A stretch of 64,000 nt of DNA from Strongylocentrotus droebachiensis (GCA_035222895.1 JAVYIG010001614.1:62001-126000), one strand, 5' to 3'; positions 22,041-34,756 are shown, counted from the first letter of the stretch. Numbers and translations: made by a program. Notes: generated by a model not told the origin, from the sequence alone.

Positions 22041-25000
22041 ATGCCGAAGGCGTACAAGCTGGAGTACTTTAACCTTCGTGGTCGCGCGGAATTGTCCCGT
22101 CTGCTTATGGCACAAGCTGATATGAAGTATGAAGATGTTCGTCTCTCATTCGCCGATTGGGGGACAGCCAAGGGAAATCAAGAGAGTAAGTCTCCTTTTT
22201 TTTAGCGTGTATTCATTTAGTTAAATGGGAATGCCCCTCCCCCCTCAATATGAAGAATGAAAGAAACACATCACTCAATTTTCGACAAAATGTAGATAGC
22301 TCGGGTGGGGAGGGGGGGGGGGGGGGGTTCCAAATGGTAAAACGTCGATCCATTACCTAGCCTATATATAGAAGAAAAAAAGGAATTTCATTTTTTTTTT
22401 AAACATCTCGCTGTCCATTATTTTTAAAGGGTGGAATAGCCAGCTGGATTCCTAAGGGGAAACAAATCACAGATTGTATTGTATTCTCGTGTATTTTGTT
22501 ATATTTGTTCAATATTGGGTATAATTCGTACGTATCAATCTGTATATATACCAAATTGTTACCAACATGAAGAATAATCTGTTAATGATCATTTATGACC
22601 ATTAATCTGGCCAATACCTGAGCTATCTTGTGTATGTCTTTTTACTTTGTATGTTCTGGCCTCGTCTTATACATTGTATAAGCACTCCTTATTGATTTAA
22701 ATTGTTCATAACTTGCTTACATCACAACCCGGTACTAAAGGCATATGAGTTTAGTGGTTTGCGAGCGATTGGATGACTTAGGATCGGTCTGAATCAATTA
22801 AATCTCTCTATGAAGACAGGGCCCTGGTGTCAATGTCATAAAACGACTGTTTAACTTTCTTTATTGATTAAAAAAGATAATACAAAGTTTTGGTATGGGG
22901 TCATGAATTTGGTTCAAATGAACATAAAGGAAGCATATGCGATTTTACAATATTCAATGATCGTTGTCGCGCTTGAAATCGAGTATAAAGTGATGAAATT
23001 GTAAATAATAAACTCGTTATGTTGTATAACACTCTCTCAAGAATGATATTACTTTAGCTTTAAAACAATGTTTCTTGACTACAATCGACAGATTTGCTAT
23101 TCCTGTTTGGAAATTAATATCAGAACTGCATATTCTGAGATTGTCATGGTCGTAGCTACCATGGAATGGCAAAAAGGCGCTATGTAAAATAATTGAAATT
23201 TACTGAGAGCACCGGTAAATTTTAATTATTCAATTTTTTATTTAGGAGCTTAGTATTTTAGTGCTTATAATACATCCACAGGGGCATCCAAATATATCAA
23301 CATTTTAAAGAATTACGTTCCATCCTACTTTCAAGATGTCCAAAAACTATGCATTACCTTTAATAGCAAAGAGCGACAACTTATTCAAGCATGTACTTTT
23401 TCTTGTTGATTCTTGATCTTGCGATTACTATTGAAAGAGTACCCCTTGGGATTTCTGCCAGTGTTGGAGGAAGAAGGAAAAGTCATTTCACAGAGTATGA
23501 CCATCGCTCGTCATCTGGCGAGAGAGTTTGGTAAGATCTATGACTTGCTTGTTTGTTTCTGTTTTGTGTTGTTTTATTTTGTCTTATGCCATGTGAACTG
23601 AATTGACACAGCCAGCATGGCCAGAGACTGATAGAGTTAAACTAAGTTCTATTCTTGTATATAATTTTATTGAAGTGCCATATCACGGTGTTTCTGTCTT
23701 CAGACTTGTATCAGTGTTCTGATATAATGTTAACAATGCTCGTGAATTTCTTCTCTCTTCGTTCTGATAACAGACTTTGCTCGATTATTCTTTTTTTTAC
23801 AGGAATGGCGGGACAGAATGAAGAAGAAATGGTAATGATCGATATGATTTGTGAGAATTGTAACGAAATGCTGAGCAAGATGATTGAGATAGCCCTGATG
23901 CAAGGCGAAGCCAAGGTGAGTGAGGATACTAATCTAATACAGCCGGGTTATGATCTTTCTTTAATAAGTCAAGTTCAGATATGGCGCGGTAAACCGCCGC
24001 AAAAAAGAAACGCGTTTTTTTTTTTTCATGTAAAATGAATGGCAACTGTGCGCAACAAAAGACTTGCGCGTATTCAGCGAGCTTTGTGCTATAAGGTTCA
24101 GAAATGCGACGCGTTTACAATTTTCGTCATTAAAAAAAAAAAAAAAAAACGCGGCTATCCTGCCGCGTCGTATCTTAACAAGCCTGTAGGCGGCTCTTAG
24201 CCTTTCCCGATACAGTTACCCCATTTCATCTATAATATTTGACCCACTTGAAGTAAGATCTTTTAAGTCATTTGCCTAAAAGGTTGTCAGCCTGACCATA
24301 TTCGTCGGATTTAGCAACCCATAGCCACCCAAACAGACACAAAAGTCTGGTTGATTTCATCCCATCTACTCCACATCTAAATTTCACAGTTGTTAGTATA
24401 TTATCATTATCACTTCATTAACAATTTCATTCATTCTCTCAATTGATCGGTGACAAAAGACACACTCTTATTTTTTGTTTGGTCCTAAATTCGATTAAGA
24501 AAGAGAAAACCTCATACGTATATGCCATCTATAAGTTTGCTTCTATCAGTGCAGAAAAATGAAATTATGGAGTAGACATAACTTCGTCTTAGCCTAGCAA
24601 ATTGTATGCAAGAAATCATACCATTGAGGGAATAATTCCGAAATGAGTTAGTTCGATGATTTGAATATATTTCGTTATTATTCTGGTAATTTTGCTTATT
24701 TTTCTAAAATGTATATTAAATGTATCCTGTATTTTCTCAGTTTTAAATACATGTATAGATGAACTAAATTATTCATGTCAATGATGTTTAATCAATTCAA
24801 TTTCATTCAAATCACTTCTAAAAATGAACTTACTTAAAACTCCCGTTGGTGTGCCATATTTCATGAGGGTAATACATGTAGTATACAGTAATTGATTAGG
24901 TACACCAGAGATAAATTAGGATCTACACTTATCCAGAATATCGTTATCATTATTATTACCATTCTAGCCAAACGTGGTGAAAGAGTTTACGGAAGTCAAA

Positions 25001-25680
25001 TCTGTACTCCCTATGAAAAATATCACAACCTGGCTAAAGATGAACGGCAAGGGAAATGGATACTTCGTAGGCGAAAAGGTAAAGGCTTATTCAGATATGA
25101 CACGGTAAACCACCACAAAACACGTTTACACGTTTACACCCAAAGATCCCTATGGGTGCAAAACTTTGGTGTTGATAATGGAGAGTGAAATAAAGATTTT
25201 GTTTAAAGATCCATCTTTGTAACATCATTTTTCATTCTACTGTTTCTCAATTATCACTTTCATGGCATTCGTTTCCTGGTCTTCCTCCGCAATTTCATCC
25301 CTGTTGTTTCGGTATTTTTCTCCATGCAGGGGATTCTATTTCAAATAGACCTGGGGGTGTTTCATTAAGCCTTAAATTGTTTTTGAAATCAATCGGATCA
25401 CAGGGCCGGCAGGAAGAGCAGTATTAATAATGATTTGACTATCCTATTATAATTATCATTTTATTAATGAAAGAATAAAACTGATTGTTACTCTTTTATC
25501 ATTACCTAGATTTCGGTGGCAGACCTTTTCGTCTTCAGCATCATGGAACACCTCGCAGGAAAATACCAAAATATCCTCACCAAGCAACCCCTTCTCCAAG
25601 CCTTCTATGAGAGAATGATGAAGGAACCCAAGTTAGCTGCCTGGATCGTGAAGCGTCCACATCAAGATATAGATATCTAA
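22041..25680 (+). CDS. Sigma-class glutathione S-transferase, complete, five coding exons
   Basis: Exons 22041-22185, 23438-23530, 23803-23915, 24968-25078 and 25510-25680 join in phase (0-1, 1-1, 1-0, 0-0, 0-stop) to 633 bases, 210 residues. This is the family's normal length. The N-terminal thioredoxin-like domain has YKLEYFNLRGRAELSRLL; the catalytic Tyr is residue 9 in EYFN, matching Tyr8 of hematopoietic prostaglandin D synthase. The glutathione-site segment reads GFLPVLEEEGKVISQSMTIA. The helical C-terminal domain includes ITTWLKMNGKGNGYFVGEK, VADLFVF and LLQAFYERM. The cytosolic enzyme conjugates glutathione to electrophiles, and some sigma members isomerise prostaglandin H2. The ATG lies immediately after the acceptor tttctttcag, so the 5' UTR is in another exon. 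A longer upstream open frame from 21993 runs through that acceptor and is not used. Introns contain G-runs (22309-22327) and poly-A/T tracts. Confidence 0.94.
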
Positions 25681-27507
25681 GCACAATTTTAAATCGCAAG
25701 AATGAATGAACAGGAAGCCAAAATCAGACAATATAAGCGAAAGCTTAAGGAACAAAACGCGGGAAAAAATAACTGACCGTGATTGTGATCAAATATTATG
25801 TAGAATCAATCATCTCTCTGATATGATAGTAGGCATAGAAATGTACCCTGAAAAGATTTGCTCTTGACATTCCCTTGTGTTTGAAATGTGATAAGAGAAA
25901 TAGCTGAAGTGTTTGGGCCAAACGGTCATACCAATGTGTATGTAGTCCCATATAGCCATTTCTGTATGCAGTTCACGTGCTTCAGCAAGTCTGATCGAGT
26001 CACTGTCTTTCCATTTTGTAACATTTAAAAACTTGACGGTATAAACAAAAATTCTTAATGAAGCACCACATAATCAACCTAATCCAAATGCTTCCAGAGT
26101 TTATTTCACAATTCAATCCCTTGACCAGAACTCAACTTTATCTTAGAGATTGAACAAAGACTACGATAAAGCTCTTCTTTTACATTAGAAAATGTTCATA
26201 AAGTATTTCAACAATATGTTTAAAAGATCTGCAATTGTAGTCTTTGAATCATTACAAGCTCTCAAAGAATATCTTTTGAGAGAGAATCATAACGGAAGCC
26301 ATGTTTTTTAATTTAAATTAAGATGAAATTCATATTCGTTATTATCATGATTATATTATATCTCGCCTACTGTAAGCTATGTTCAAAGTCCTTTACTATA
26401 GTCCTAGCGACGTGCAAGCTGTTTTGGATCAATAAGGGAAATAGGTTTAATCCATACAAGATTGTCACTTGAAACTTGATAGGTTTATTCATTCAAATCT
26501 GCGAAAAAGATACAATGACTCCAAGGCCGCAAAAAGAATTGCACATTTTTTGCCATCAATAATGAATGCAACTCTCCAGTACATGTATACACGAGTTTTC
26601 CTTTCCTTTTCTCACACTATGAATTATCCATATAAGATTACAACTCCATTCCCTTTCAGAAGTCTGTGTTTCAACTGAATTCAAATAAATTCTCTATCTT
26701 ATACAATTTTGTTTGTATATACCTAAACTTTCGGGTATGTCAAATAAGATAATAAATTCAGTTAATGTCTCATTAAATAATATTGTCTCATGATTTTTGT
26801 TCCCCTTTTGTCTACTCCCTATTTTCAATTTTCTGTTATTTCTCCAAATGAATGATTATTAAATCTATCATACACAAAATACATGTATGTTCAAAACAGG
26901 GCTTGAAATCTCAATTAACTTTTTGGCTAGATGCTCAAGTAAACAACATTTTATTTCAAATTATGGCATTAAAAATATTAACCAAATTGCATCTGCCAAT
27001 AAGGCACCAAAGTAATTTAATGTTTTTCCTCCACCAAATTTGGAAGTACCAAGACATTTTAAATATAGCCATTTCCTTCATTTCTATGACCAATATCTTC
27101 AGGCTCTGAATTTCACTTGCCCTCCTTGGTCTAAGAAATAACAATTTCAAGCATTGTCCATCAAAATATTAGATGAAACAATTTGATACACTACAATTCA
27201 TCATATCCATAATATTTCTTTAAAGGATCGATGTGCGAGCATATTTTGTTATGTATACCAAACTTTAAATCGTTCTAAATGCATAAACTGGTTTTCTTTC
27301 AATGTATTATAACTCATAAGAGATATTTAATAATAATTTTGGATTTGTCCAAATGTCCCTTTCACTGTATGCGCCACGTACACAATTTGTATGACGCCGC
27401 CTACGGGCAAACTAATACATGTGCACGTAATGCGTTCGATGCGCATTTGAATGTGAGAGAAAATCAATTTGATCTATACTCTCAGACGTATTAGGGATTA
27501 TTAGATA
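25681..27507. other. GST 3' flank and intergenic DNA
   Basis: AT-rich DNA without a recognised coding block. Around 25945-26150 it shows partial likeness to a dispersed sequence starting tagtcccatata that recurs at about 35935 and 49630. No clear poly(A) signal of the GST gene was identified with confidence. Confidence 0.4.
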
Positions 27508-28107
27508 TGGACATTACGAAATACATTGTTCATGCATGTATCACCACTAAGTTGGACTATTATAATGGTCTATTGTATGGGATCCCTGTCTCTCAAATAG
27601 TGACATTGCATTAACAGGTCCAAAAACCTATGCAACGATGATTTGTGGTTGTTCCAAACTCACACGGATCACCCCAATTTTAAGAGATCTACATTGGTTA
27701 CCAGTACGCCAGAGAATAACATTCAAAATCTTGCTTATTGTATATAAAGCACTGCTTGGTCAAGCTCCCACTTATATCAAAGAACGGTTAAATCTCAAAC
27801 TTAATCAACACAATCGCAACCCGCGCAGTTCCCGAGATACTTTGTTGCTGCAGATCCCATCTATCAAAACAAAAATAACGCTAGGGGATCGAGCATTTGC
27901 TTGTGCAGCCCGAAACTATACAATAACCTACCATTAGAAGTCAGGAAATCACCATCTGTGAATATCTTTAAATCAAAACTGAAAGCACACCCTGTCAATT
28001 AACTGTCAATCTAAGCATATCGGAGCTCTTGTATATAGCGCAGTAGTATATATACCTAATGTTGGATATTTTCTGCGCTCTATACATTTATTGTTATTAT
28101 TATTAGT
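27508..28107 (+). mobile_element. L2/CR1-like LINE, truncated and frameshifted
   Basis: Frames joined by indels and stops read YIVHACITTKLDYYNGLLYG, then ITPILRDLHWLPVRQRI, FKILLIVYKALLGQAP and NIFKSKLKAH. This is the C-terminal half of an L2-type RT protein, closely parallel to the better copy at 37904-39288. The 3' end has a GCGC...tacattta block and a TTATTA tail (about 28065-28107). It lacks most of the RT. Confidence 0.85.
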
Positions 28108-29195
28108 AATATGCAATACTGTCAGACTCCTATACATATGGTAAAATGAAAATATCAATTTCAATATTAGCTCATTCTATATGCTTGAGCTTAGTATTTT
28201 TCATACTTCTATGACACTAAGTAATCCAGCACAATGTCGTCTCTTTTCTGCGTTGGAGGAGAGCAAAATAGCGAATTTCAAATGCTCTTCGGCCGCTCTC
28301 GCAAGCCTTTACTCGTTCCATTGTGGTCAGACGGCCTTGGGGTGAGCGGCTAATGAATATACTAATGGTTAGCTTTCTTCTGGTATTAAACTCCTGCACT
28401 CAACACTGTTTGGGAGTTCGTTTGTGGTCAACATTTCCATATGAGGATATATAACAGTTATAAATTTGTTTCAATTTTCAACAAACTAATCAAATCATTT
28501 ATTTAATTAACGCTCGATGATCCCTTTGTTTATTTAGCCACCCCCCCCCCCCCCCCCCCCCCCCCCTCGCCAGTCCGTCTCTCTCTGCGTATCTCTCTCT
28601 TTTTCTCTATGTTTAAGATTTAAGCGCTTTAACATTATTCAGATATGGGGTTTGATTTTTTTTAAATAAATTAATTTCATTGCAATTACATAAAAAACAA
28701 TACAATGACCAATAATAATATATTACAAAACAAATATATTTAATATTGTAATTCAAATTTTAAAAAATGATAACAATAATGACAAAACATATTCTATGAA
28801 TAGATCAGTTAAAAAGAAATGATCCATGAATATAAATATAAATATGAGATCCATGAGATCATTTGCTGTAATTCTTGTTTGGGAAGAGGAGGGGCAAGGG
28901 ATATTGTTTCAAGAACCTTGAAAAGGGATGTGATGATACAGGTGTTAATGCTGGAAGATATTAGACTTAGGAAGACACCCTGTTATATTACTGGCTTAAG
29001 TCCCTACAAGACACAAATAAATCACAAAGGTTCTGAATGATTCCCCTGTTAAGCAAGCACAAATAATTGAAACCACTTATCATGAATACGATGAAATAAC
29101 ATTAATAATTTCTAGGAATAAATTTAAGGGGGATGCGTACCAGATACAAAAAAATGAAAACATGAACTTACTCTCTCATACGTGTATTTGTGAAA
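28108..29195. other. Intergenic DNA, no recognised gene
   Basis: Mostly AT-rich. There is a C-run of more than 20 bases at about 28542-28566, followed by a short CT-rich stretch. Nothing coding is recognised. Confidence 0.5.
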
Positions 29196-29712
29196 TCAAG
29201 TTTCAATTGTTTTCTCTTCATTTTTCTTCATGTTCTTGTACCTATTTAAAGAGTCTGGGATGATGGTCCATCTACATTCAGCACTGTCTCCTGCAAATTA
29301 AGGGAGAAAGAAATTAAGATCGTTTTAGAAAATTGCAAATGTAAATTATTCTTATAAATGTTTGACAACAGATTATTTTGCCATCATAAGGAAATACAAA
29401 CCAAAACACAAAAAGTGTTTAAAAATAAAAGCATTAAGGAAATAATTGACTAGCAGGATGCATTTGTCTAAAAAAAAAAAATCGAATGGGGTAGCTGTAA
29501 TATACCTAAATTTTACAGTTTATGATATTCCCTTATCAAATACTCTGGAATCTATAGCATCATATTAGAAGAAATCAGACAAGTCACCTGGTATTTCAAG
29601 CTTGCTGGCAATTTCTTGACAAATGTCTCTTTCCTTATCTTCACATTTATATGACAGCCATAAAGCCTGGATTTCAAAAAGGTCCTCCTGGTCCCGCCAT
29701 TCTTTAATATTG
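29196..29712 (-). CDS. Last two exons of an unrecognised gene
   Basis: On the minus strand an exon at 29712-29588 (acceptor ttttcag, donor accag|gtgact) reads NIKEWRDQEDLFEIQALWLS and then YKCEDKERDICQEIASKLEI, leaving in phase 1. A terminal exon at 29290-29196 (acceptor ttaatttgcag) continues in phase: GDSAECRWTIIPDSLNRYK, then a lysine/glutamate-rich end and a TGA stop. The matching phases, strong acceptors and charged helical composition support real coding sequence. I do not recognise the family. A possible upstream exon lies at about 30380-30347 (minus), reading AEVISQENIQ. Upstream exons are otherwise unknown. Confidence 0.5.
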
Positions 29713-31109
29713 CTGAAAATCATAAAAACAATGAGATTAACAATAGATACATGCAGGTTCGTGTTAGCTCCTTTTATATTTCTTGAAATGGAAAGCACTT
29801 TTAGTATATATTCAGACGTAGTATTACACTGTAAAATTGACTTGATAGTGGTGTGATGAATTTAAATTGAAAACTAGATTCTCAGTGAGTTCTTTCCTCT
29901 GAAAAGTGGAAAAAGCGAGATCTTTGTTGAATTTCGAGCATGTTTGTGTCAGGAATTATCATTTCTATACTAGACCGAAAGTTCCAGTCTCTGATATCGA
30001 CGGTTGTTCGCTGGGACTATGTCTGGCTCTATTGTCTATGAGAAAGTTAGACAGATGTTTGCTTTATAAATAAAATAATCTGTTTCATATCAACGACTAG
30101 ACTAATTAACTGTATTTGGTTCTATCGGATTTTTTTATTTATAAAGGCAAAGTACAGTGTTAATGAGATAAAAATGTACATTTAAGTGCCAGGAAACATG
30201 TTTTGGGGGGATAAAAATATGAATAAAGGCCTGTATTCTTTATAAAAAAAGGGGGGTTGAGGGTAATAGCCTCTTGTTCTAGATCACAACAATGGCAATA
30301 ACCCCCTTCCTGTTCACACTGAAACATGTATTTGGAATACACACATTCATAAATACCTTGGATGTTCTCCTGACTAATTACTTCAGCTCTAAAGGTAAGA
30401 AATGTTATTGAATTTTTCTTATTTTAGACAGCGGCAATTTTGTCATTCATGATCTAGATCACATAATAATCTAAATTTCCTGTTGAATAGAGCAATCACA
30501 CCAAGGAAATGGTATTGGTTACTAGTTTCCTAGCAAAATAATAGTCGTGAGCAAAAATAAGGCATGTCGTGATTTTTGAAGCAAGCGAAGGTCGAGTTTA
30601 CAATGACTGCCTTGGGTTTTCCATATGATATTTTTGCTTCACAATAATAATACCAACACAACGTGGTTCCATTTCGTGAACAAAGTTTTATTTGTTCACA
30701 TTTTATGTTTTAATTGTTCTGCTTCCCTCAACCAGAAACGTAAATACAAGATCAAGATCCTATTTATCCCACGTTTTTTTAAATTTTAGTTCAAGTTTGT
30801 CAAAATAAGTATTATTTCGTCATCGCCGTCAATGTAACTGCAATGATATGAAGTGTCGATTATGTGTTGTATGAATTGATATGTGTTAGTACATCCTGTC
30901 TTGGCGAAAGATGAGATGACGAAAGTTTTCAATTCATTAAATAATGGTTTGCTCAAAACAAACACCGCTTCTTTAATTTAATGTACAGTTAAAGCTATTA
31001 AACGAGAATGTTCAATTTGGTAGTTACCATGGCGTAGTTACCATGGCGTGGTTCTAGCCATGAGGGGGTGCTGGTTTCATGGAGGAAGGGTGGGGTTACC
31101 GGACTTCAC
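29713..31109. other. Non-coding DNA upstream of the minus-strand exons
   Basis: AT-rich. It includes a duplicated gtagttaccatggc unit at about 31019-31050 (two copies 15 bases apart). On the minus strand near 30340-30260 there is a cysteine-rich open stretch (CEQEGGYCHCCD) whose status as an exon is unclear. Confidence 0.4.
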
Positions 31110-31618
31110 CAGGCGCGGATCCAGGATTTCTTAGGGGGGGGGGGGGGGCCCAACTTTATTTTTGTTTTGCTCCCGAAAATTTGAAAATCGCGCCGGCCGA
31201 AAAGTCGCTCAGTGGGGGGGGGGGGGGGGGGGGGGTAAGCGGACACTTTTTTTTTTTTTTTGAAGTCCCAAAAAAAATCGCAACGACCCAGCCAGCCGAA
31301 AAGCCGCTCAGTGGGGGGGGGGGGGGGGGTAAGCGGACACTTTTTTTTTTTTTTGAAGTCCCCCAAAAAATCGCAACGACCCAGCCAGCCGAAAAGTCGC
31401 TAAGTGGGGGGGGGGGGGGGGTAGTGAGCACATTTTTGTTTGGTCCTCGAAAATTTTTAATTTGCACCCCCCCCCCCCCCCTTGAGCGCCAGGGGGGGGG
31501 GGGGGCCCAACCTCCAAAAAAGGTAAAAATCGCGTGATTTTACATGATTTTTTTCTCAAGGGGGGGGGGGGGGCCCGGCCCCCCGGGCCCCCCCCCCCCC
31601 CCCCTGGATCCGCCACTG
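31110..31618. mobile_element. hAT-type MITE with 8-bp target duplication and internal tandem repeats
   Basis: A perfect 8-base duplication gacttcac lies at 31102-31109 and 31619-31626. The ends are CAGGCGCGGATCCAGG (left) and CCTGGATCCGCCACTG (right), inverted repeats with one or two mismatches. Eight-base duplications with CA...TG ends indicate the hAT superfamily. The interior holds three units of about 92-103 bases (starting near 31193, 31294, 31386). Each has ccgaaaagtcgct(c/a)agtg, a long G-run, taagcggacac, a T-run and atcgcaacgaccc. G-runs and C-runs of 10-20 bases fill the rest. Proline- or glycine-rich open frames here are artefacts. Confidence 0.9.
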
Positions 31619-31626
31619 GACTTCAC

Positions 31627-33195
31627 TGTCAGACACTATTGAGTGACTGACTGGCTCTTTTTCTTCTTTGATAATAACATACATAAAATGAGCTGTAAAG
31701 GGTACATGACCGTCTACATCAATAACCCACTTCTTGTGATGGCCAAAATTAAACTGATTGAATCTTTGCGCAGCATAGAACGTACTTTTATTCGGTACAA
31801 TGGTCTAAAAATCAGACTATTACTTATTGGCTCTATAGCTCTTAAGTCGATTCGATAACTGATATCGTTATTTTCCCACTTATAGACACTTTCAAGCCCC
31901 CCCTCCCCCCTTTTTTTTTTTTTTGAAGTTCTAAATTGTTTTCCCGGCCAATTTCATCGCAGCAGCGATCAATTTCACTAACGTGCATTCATGTTCGAGC
32001 AAATTTTCTCAACTCGTTGTTCCCCTGTTTCATGTTTAAATTTTTTGCATTCAATTTCGTTTCGAGTCACCGAATTTTCGAAACAAGCACATTCAAATTA
32101 ACGTTTGGTTCAGTCTATTTGGAAATGCGTTAGCGTCATTCAATTTCGCCAAATTTGAGTGGGAGGACAATTGGCGAATTGCGGTTTCATTTTCGTCTAT
32201 GGGCAACCTCTTTCGCAATCGGGTCATTTAAATTCAAACTAGACCTCATCATTCTTGTATGAGGCTCGATGTTTATTCGGAAATTCACTTTTTTATGTTC
32301 ATTTGTTTATTCTTTTTCTCTATGATCTTTTCTGACATGATTTCACATCATACAATCTTCTTATTGTGTGATATATCTTTATTGCATTCAATATTTCTCT
32401 TTCTTTCAATCTTTATTTCTGATGAAACATTTCTTTATACAATCATGTCTTCATATCTTTCATTATAAATGAGGTTATTTAAAAATAAACAGAATTTATC
32501 AATCTGGATTGAGTAGGTAATCTTTCTTTCTTTTCATTTTAAATTTGTTTCTGTATTCATCATTGTATTTTGTTTCCATCATGTCCATGTATAAAGCTCA
32601 ACTCTAGCGCTGTTCAGGATCTGTGTAAAATTATATAGCTTGCTCTTAGAAGAGAAGTCACAAATTGTGCACCTTCTCTGCGTACAGTTACCTGTGTAAT
32701 GACAGATATCTGCTAACGAATACGCATACTCATTCCTACAAGTAAACTTACTAACTTAGCATTAAAATATTCAAACAGAAGTATATTAAGTGAAAAATTA
32801 ACATAAAATGAAAAGCAATGCACAAATGTCACATATGGATGCCTAATCACGAAATTGAATGCTCGAATACATACCACCGTCTGTCCGGCACGAATTTGAA
32901 TGCTCTTTGCATGCTTTTCTAAATTGAATGCTCGTTTTGCACGTCTCCATGACAAGAGTATGAAATCGCATGCTACTAAATCAAATTGAACGACGCAATT
33001 AGCTTTTTGAATGTTGATCTACATAGTCATTCAATTTCGCACGAACTGAATGAACGTAACGTTAATTCGGATGCTAAGTTTACGAAGTTGGGCGGGAAAA
33101 CCTATATTATCTTTCAAATGCCGTTGGAATTTAACCTTTTCATTTGTGGGACCTGCAAATCGGACATAGTACCTTTAAAGGGCAATCAAACCTTG
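31627..33195 (+). repeat. Segmental duplication copy (pairs with 40905-41275), interrupted by an insertion
   Basis: 31627-31905 and 33103-33195 are similar in order to 40905-41275. Shared phrases include ataaaatgagctgtaaaggg, atggccaaaattaaactgat, agtcgattcga, and later gccgttggaatttaacc and agtacctttaaag. Here a 1.16 kb element splits the segment at about 31937; the other copy has no such insertion. Confidence 0.8.
31938..33101. mobile_element. 1.16 kb inverted-repeat DNA element rich in ATTCAATTTCG motifs
   Basis: The ends gttttcccggccaa (31938-31951) and ttgggcgggaaaac (33088-33101) are inverted repeats. Both arms carry reiterated attcaatttcg: about 32046, 32136 and 33026 in forward sense, and about 32851, 32893 and 32922 inverted. 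No coding block is seen. Boundaries are supported by the uninterrupted counterpart at about 41180-41200. No clear target duplication was identified, so the superfamily is unknown. Confidence 0.65.
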
Positions 33196-33399
33196 TAATT
33201 AGTTCATTTGTATGAAAGCACATAAATAAGATAAACAGAATGGCAAAAGTTTAAAATAATTCGGACAATAATAAGAGAGCTATGAATGAATCGAGACGTT
33301 ATTGACACGTATGGTGTTAATACCTTCACAAAAAAAATCACAAAAGGGGGGGGGGGGGTTGCTCCAAAATACACACATAAAAAAAACCGAAGGGGGGGT

Positions 33400-33800
33400 G
33401 GTCAGATGAACATATTTTTATACCTTGTTTGTGACACTGGCAGGACACTGATTGGCGTGAGGTCCAGCTGGCGGAGCCCCCAGAAGCTCAGGGGTTTTAG
33501 ACATTACATTACCGTCAGATTGGCATCCAGTGGGGTCCAGGGGGCAGAGCCCCCTGAAGCTCGCGGGTTTAGGCATTTGATTACGGTCAGATGAACATAT
33601 TGCTATACTTTATTTGTGACACTGGCAGGACACTGATTGGCGTGAGGTCCAGCGGGCGGAGCCCCCAGAAGATAAAGGGTTTTAGGCACTAAATTGCGGT
33701 CAGATGAGTATCAAGGGGCCTGCCCAAGGGCCTGTCCCGGGGGCAGAGCCCCAGGAAGCTCAGGGGTTTTAGGCGTGAGCATTTTTGGATACCTTATTTT
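33400..33800 (+). repeat. ~95-bp satellite, short array
   Basis: Three to four units share gtcagatgarcat, a ggtccagsgggcggagcccc block and aagctcaggggttttaggc. They are interleaved with tatttgtgacactggcagga, which occurs twice (about 33424 and 33610) and again in part near 33808. The family is the same as the longer array at 48770-49370. Confidence 0.75.
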
Positions 33801-34089
33801 GTTGTGACACTGGCGGTTAATTATTCTTTCTTTCTTGCTCTCTTTCTTTCTATTTTTCTTTAAAATGCTTTTCCAAAAAAAAATTGACATGTAGGCATCT
33901 CAAGAAGCATATTTCTTGCCTGGCTGTTAATTTACAAACGCATAAAAAAGTATAATTTACTAAAGAATGAGGAAAAATCTCGGAAAATTATGTAATTTCC
34001 GCATTATGTGTAAACCACCGTTATGGAATTAGAAATAAACCACGTTTAAATTTTATTTCCCCCGAGCCTCCTCCCCGATCAATACGCCA

Positions 34090-34756
34090 GTACCCCCCCC
34101 CCCCCCCCTCCCGATCTACACTTTGTTGGCGGAAAAATCGCAACTGATCTCCCCTACCTTTCTTCTTTCTCTTTTTCTTTTTCCCTTTCTCTCCTCTTTC
34201 CCTTCCCTTCCTTCTCTCTCTTTTAGGTTTGATGGGGTGGGGGAGGGGGAGGCAAGGTCATTTCGGCCCCCACCCTTCTCCACACGTTGTTGGCGGGATT
34301 AACTGCAAATGATCTATTTCCACTTCTTTTCACCTTTTTTCGGTCCCTTTTAGCTCTCCTTTTTTCCTTTTCCTTCTTTCTCACTTTTTTTTAGCGGGGC
34401 GGGGGGCGGCAAGTTTTTTTTTTGCCCCACCCTCACCCCGATCCACAACTTGTTGGCGGAAAAATTGCAACTGAAACCCCCTTCTTTCCATTTCCTTCCT
34501 TCTCTCTTATTTTTTTGATTGGGGGGAGGGGGGAGGCGACAGCCTGGGAGGCGAGGCTTTTTCGCCCCCCCCCCCCCCCCCCGATCACTTCTTCCCAATT
34601 TTCTTTTTTTTCTTCCTCTTCTTTCTTTCCCTTTCTCTCCTCTTTCCCTTCTTTTCCTTCTCTCTCCCTCTCTCTTTTTTTCCCTTTTTTTTTTTCTTCC
34701 TTCTTTTTTTCCCTTCTTTTATTTCCCAGGCCCCCCCCCCTGGATCCGCCACTGGT
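34090..34756. repeat. CT-rich tandem repeat ending in a hAT-like terminus
   Basis: Three or four units of about 150-170 bases share a C-run, cgatc(t/c)acac(t)ttgttggcgg, aaaaat(c/t)gcaactgat and a long pyrimidine tract (starts near 34095, 34265, 34425, 34565). The array ends at cctggatccgccactg (34740-34755), identical to the right terminus of the hAT-type MITE at 31110-31618. The left terminus was not found. Coding-looking frames here are low complexity. Confidence 0.7.

Noticed and set aside
24892-25188. 98-codon plus-strand frame in the GST gene
   Set aside because: It overlaps GST exon 4 in the wrong frame. The spliced frame reads KNITTWLKMNGKGNG, which fits the enzyme.
31079-31616. Several overlapping 86-152-codon frames on both strands
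   Set aside because: They are Gly- or Pro-rich translations of G-runs, T-runs and tandem units inside the hAT-type MITE.
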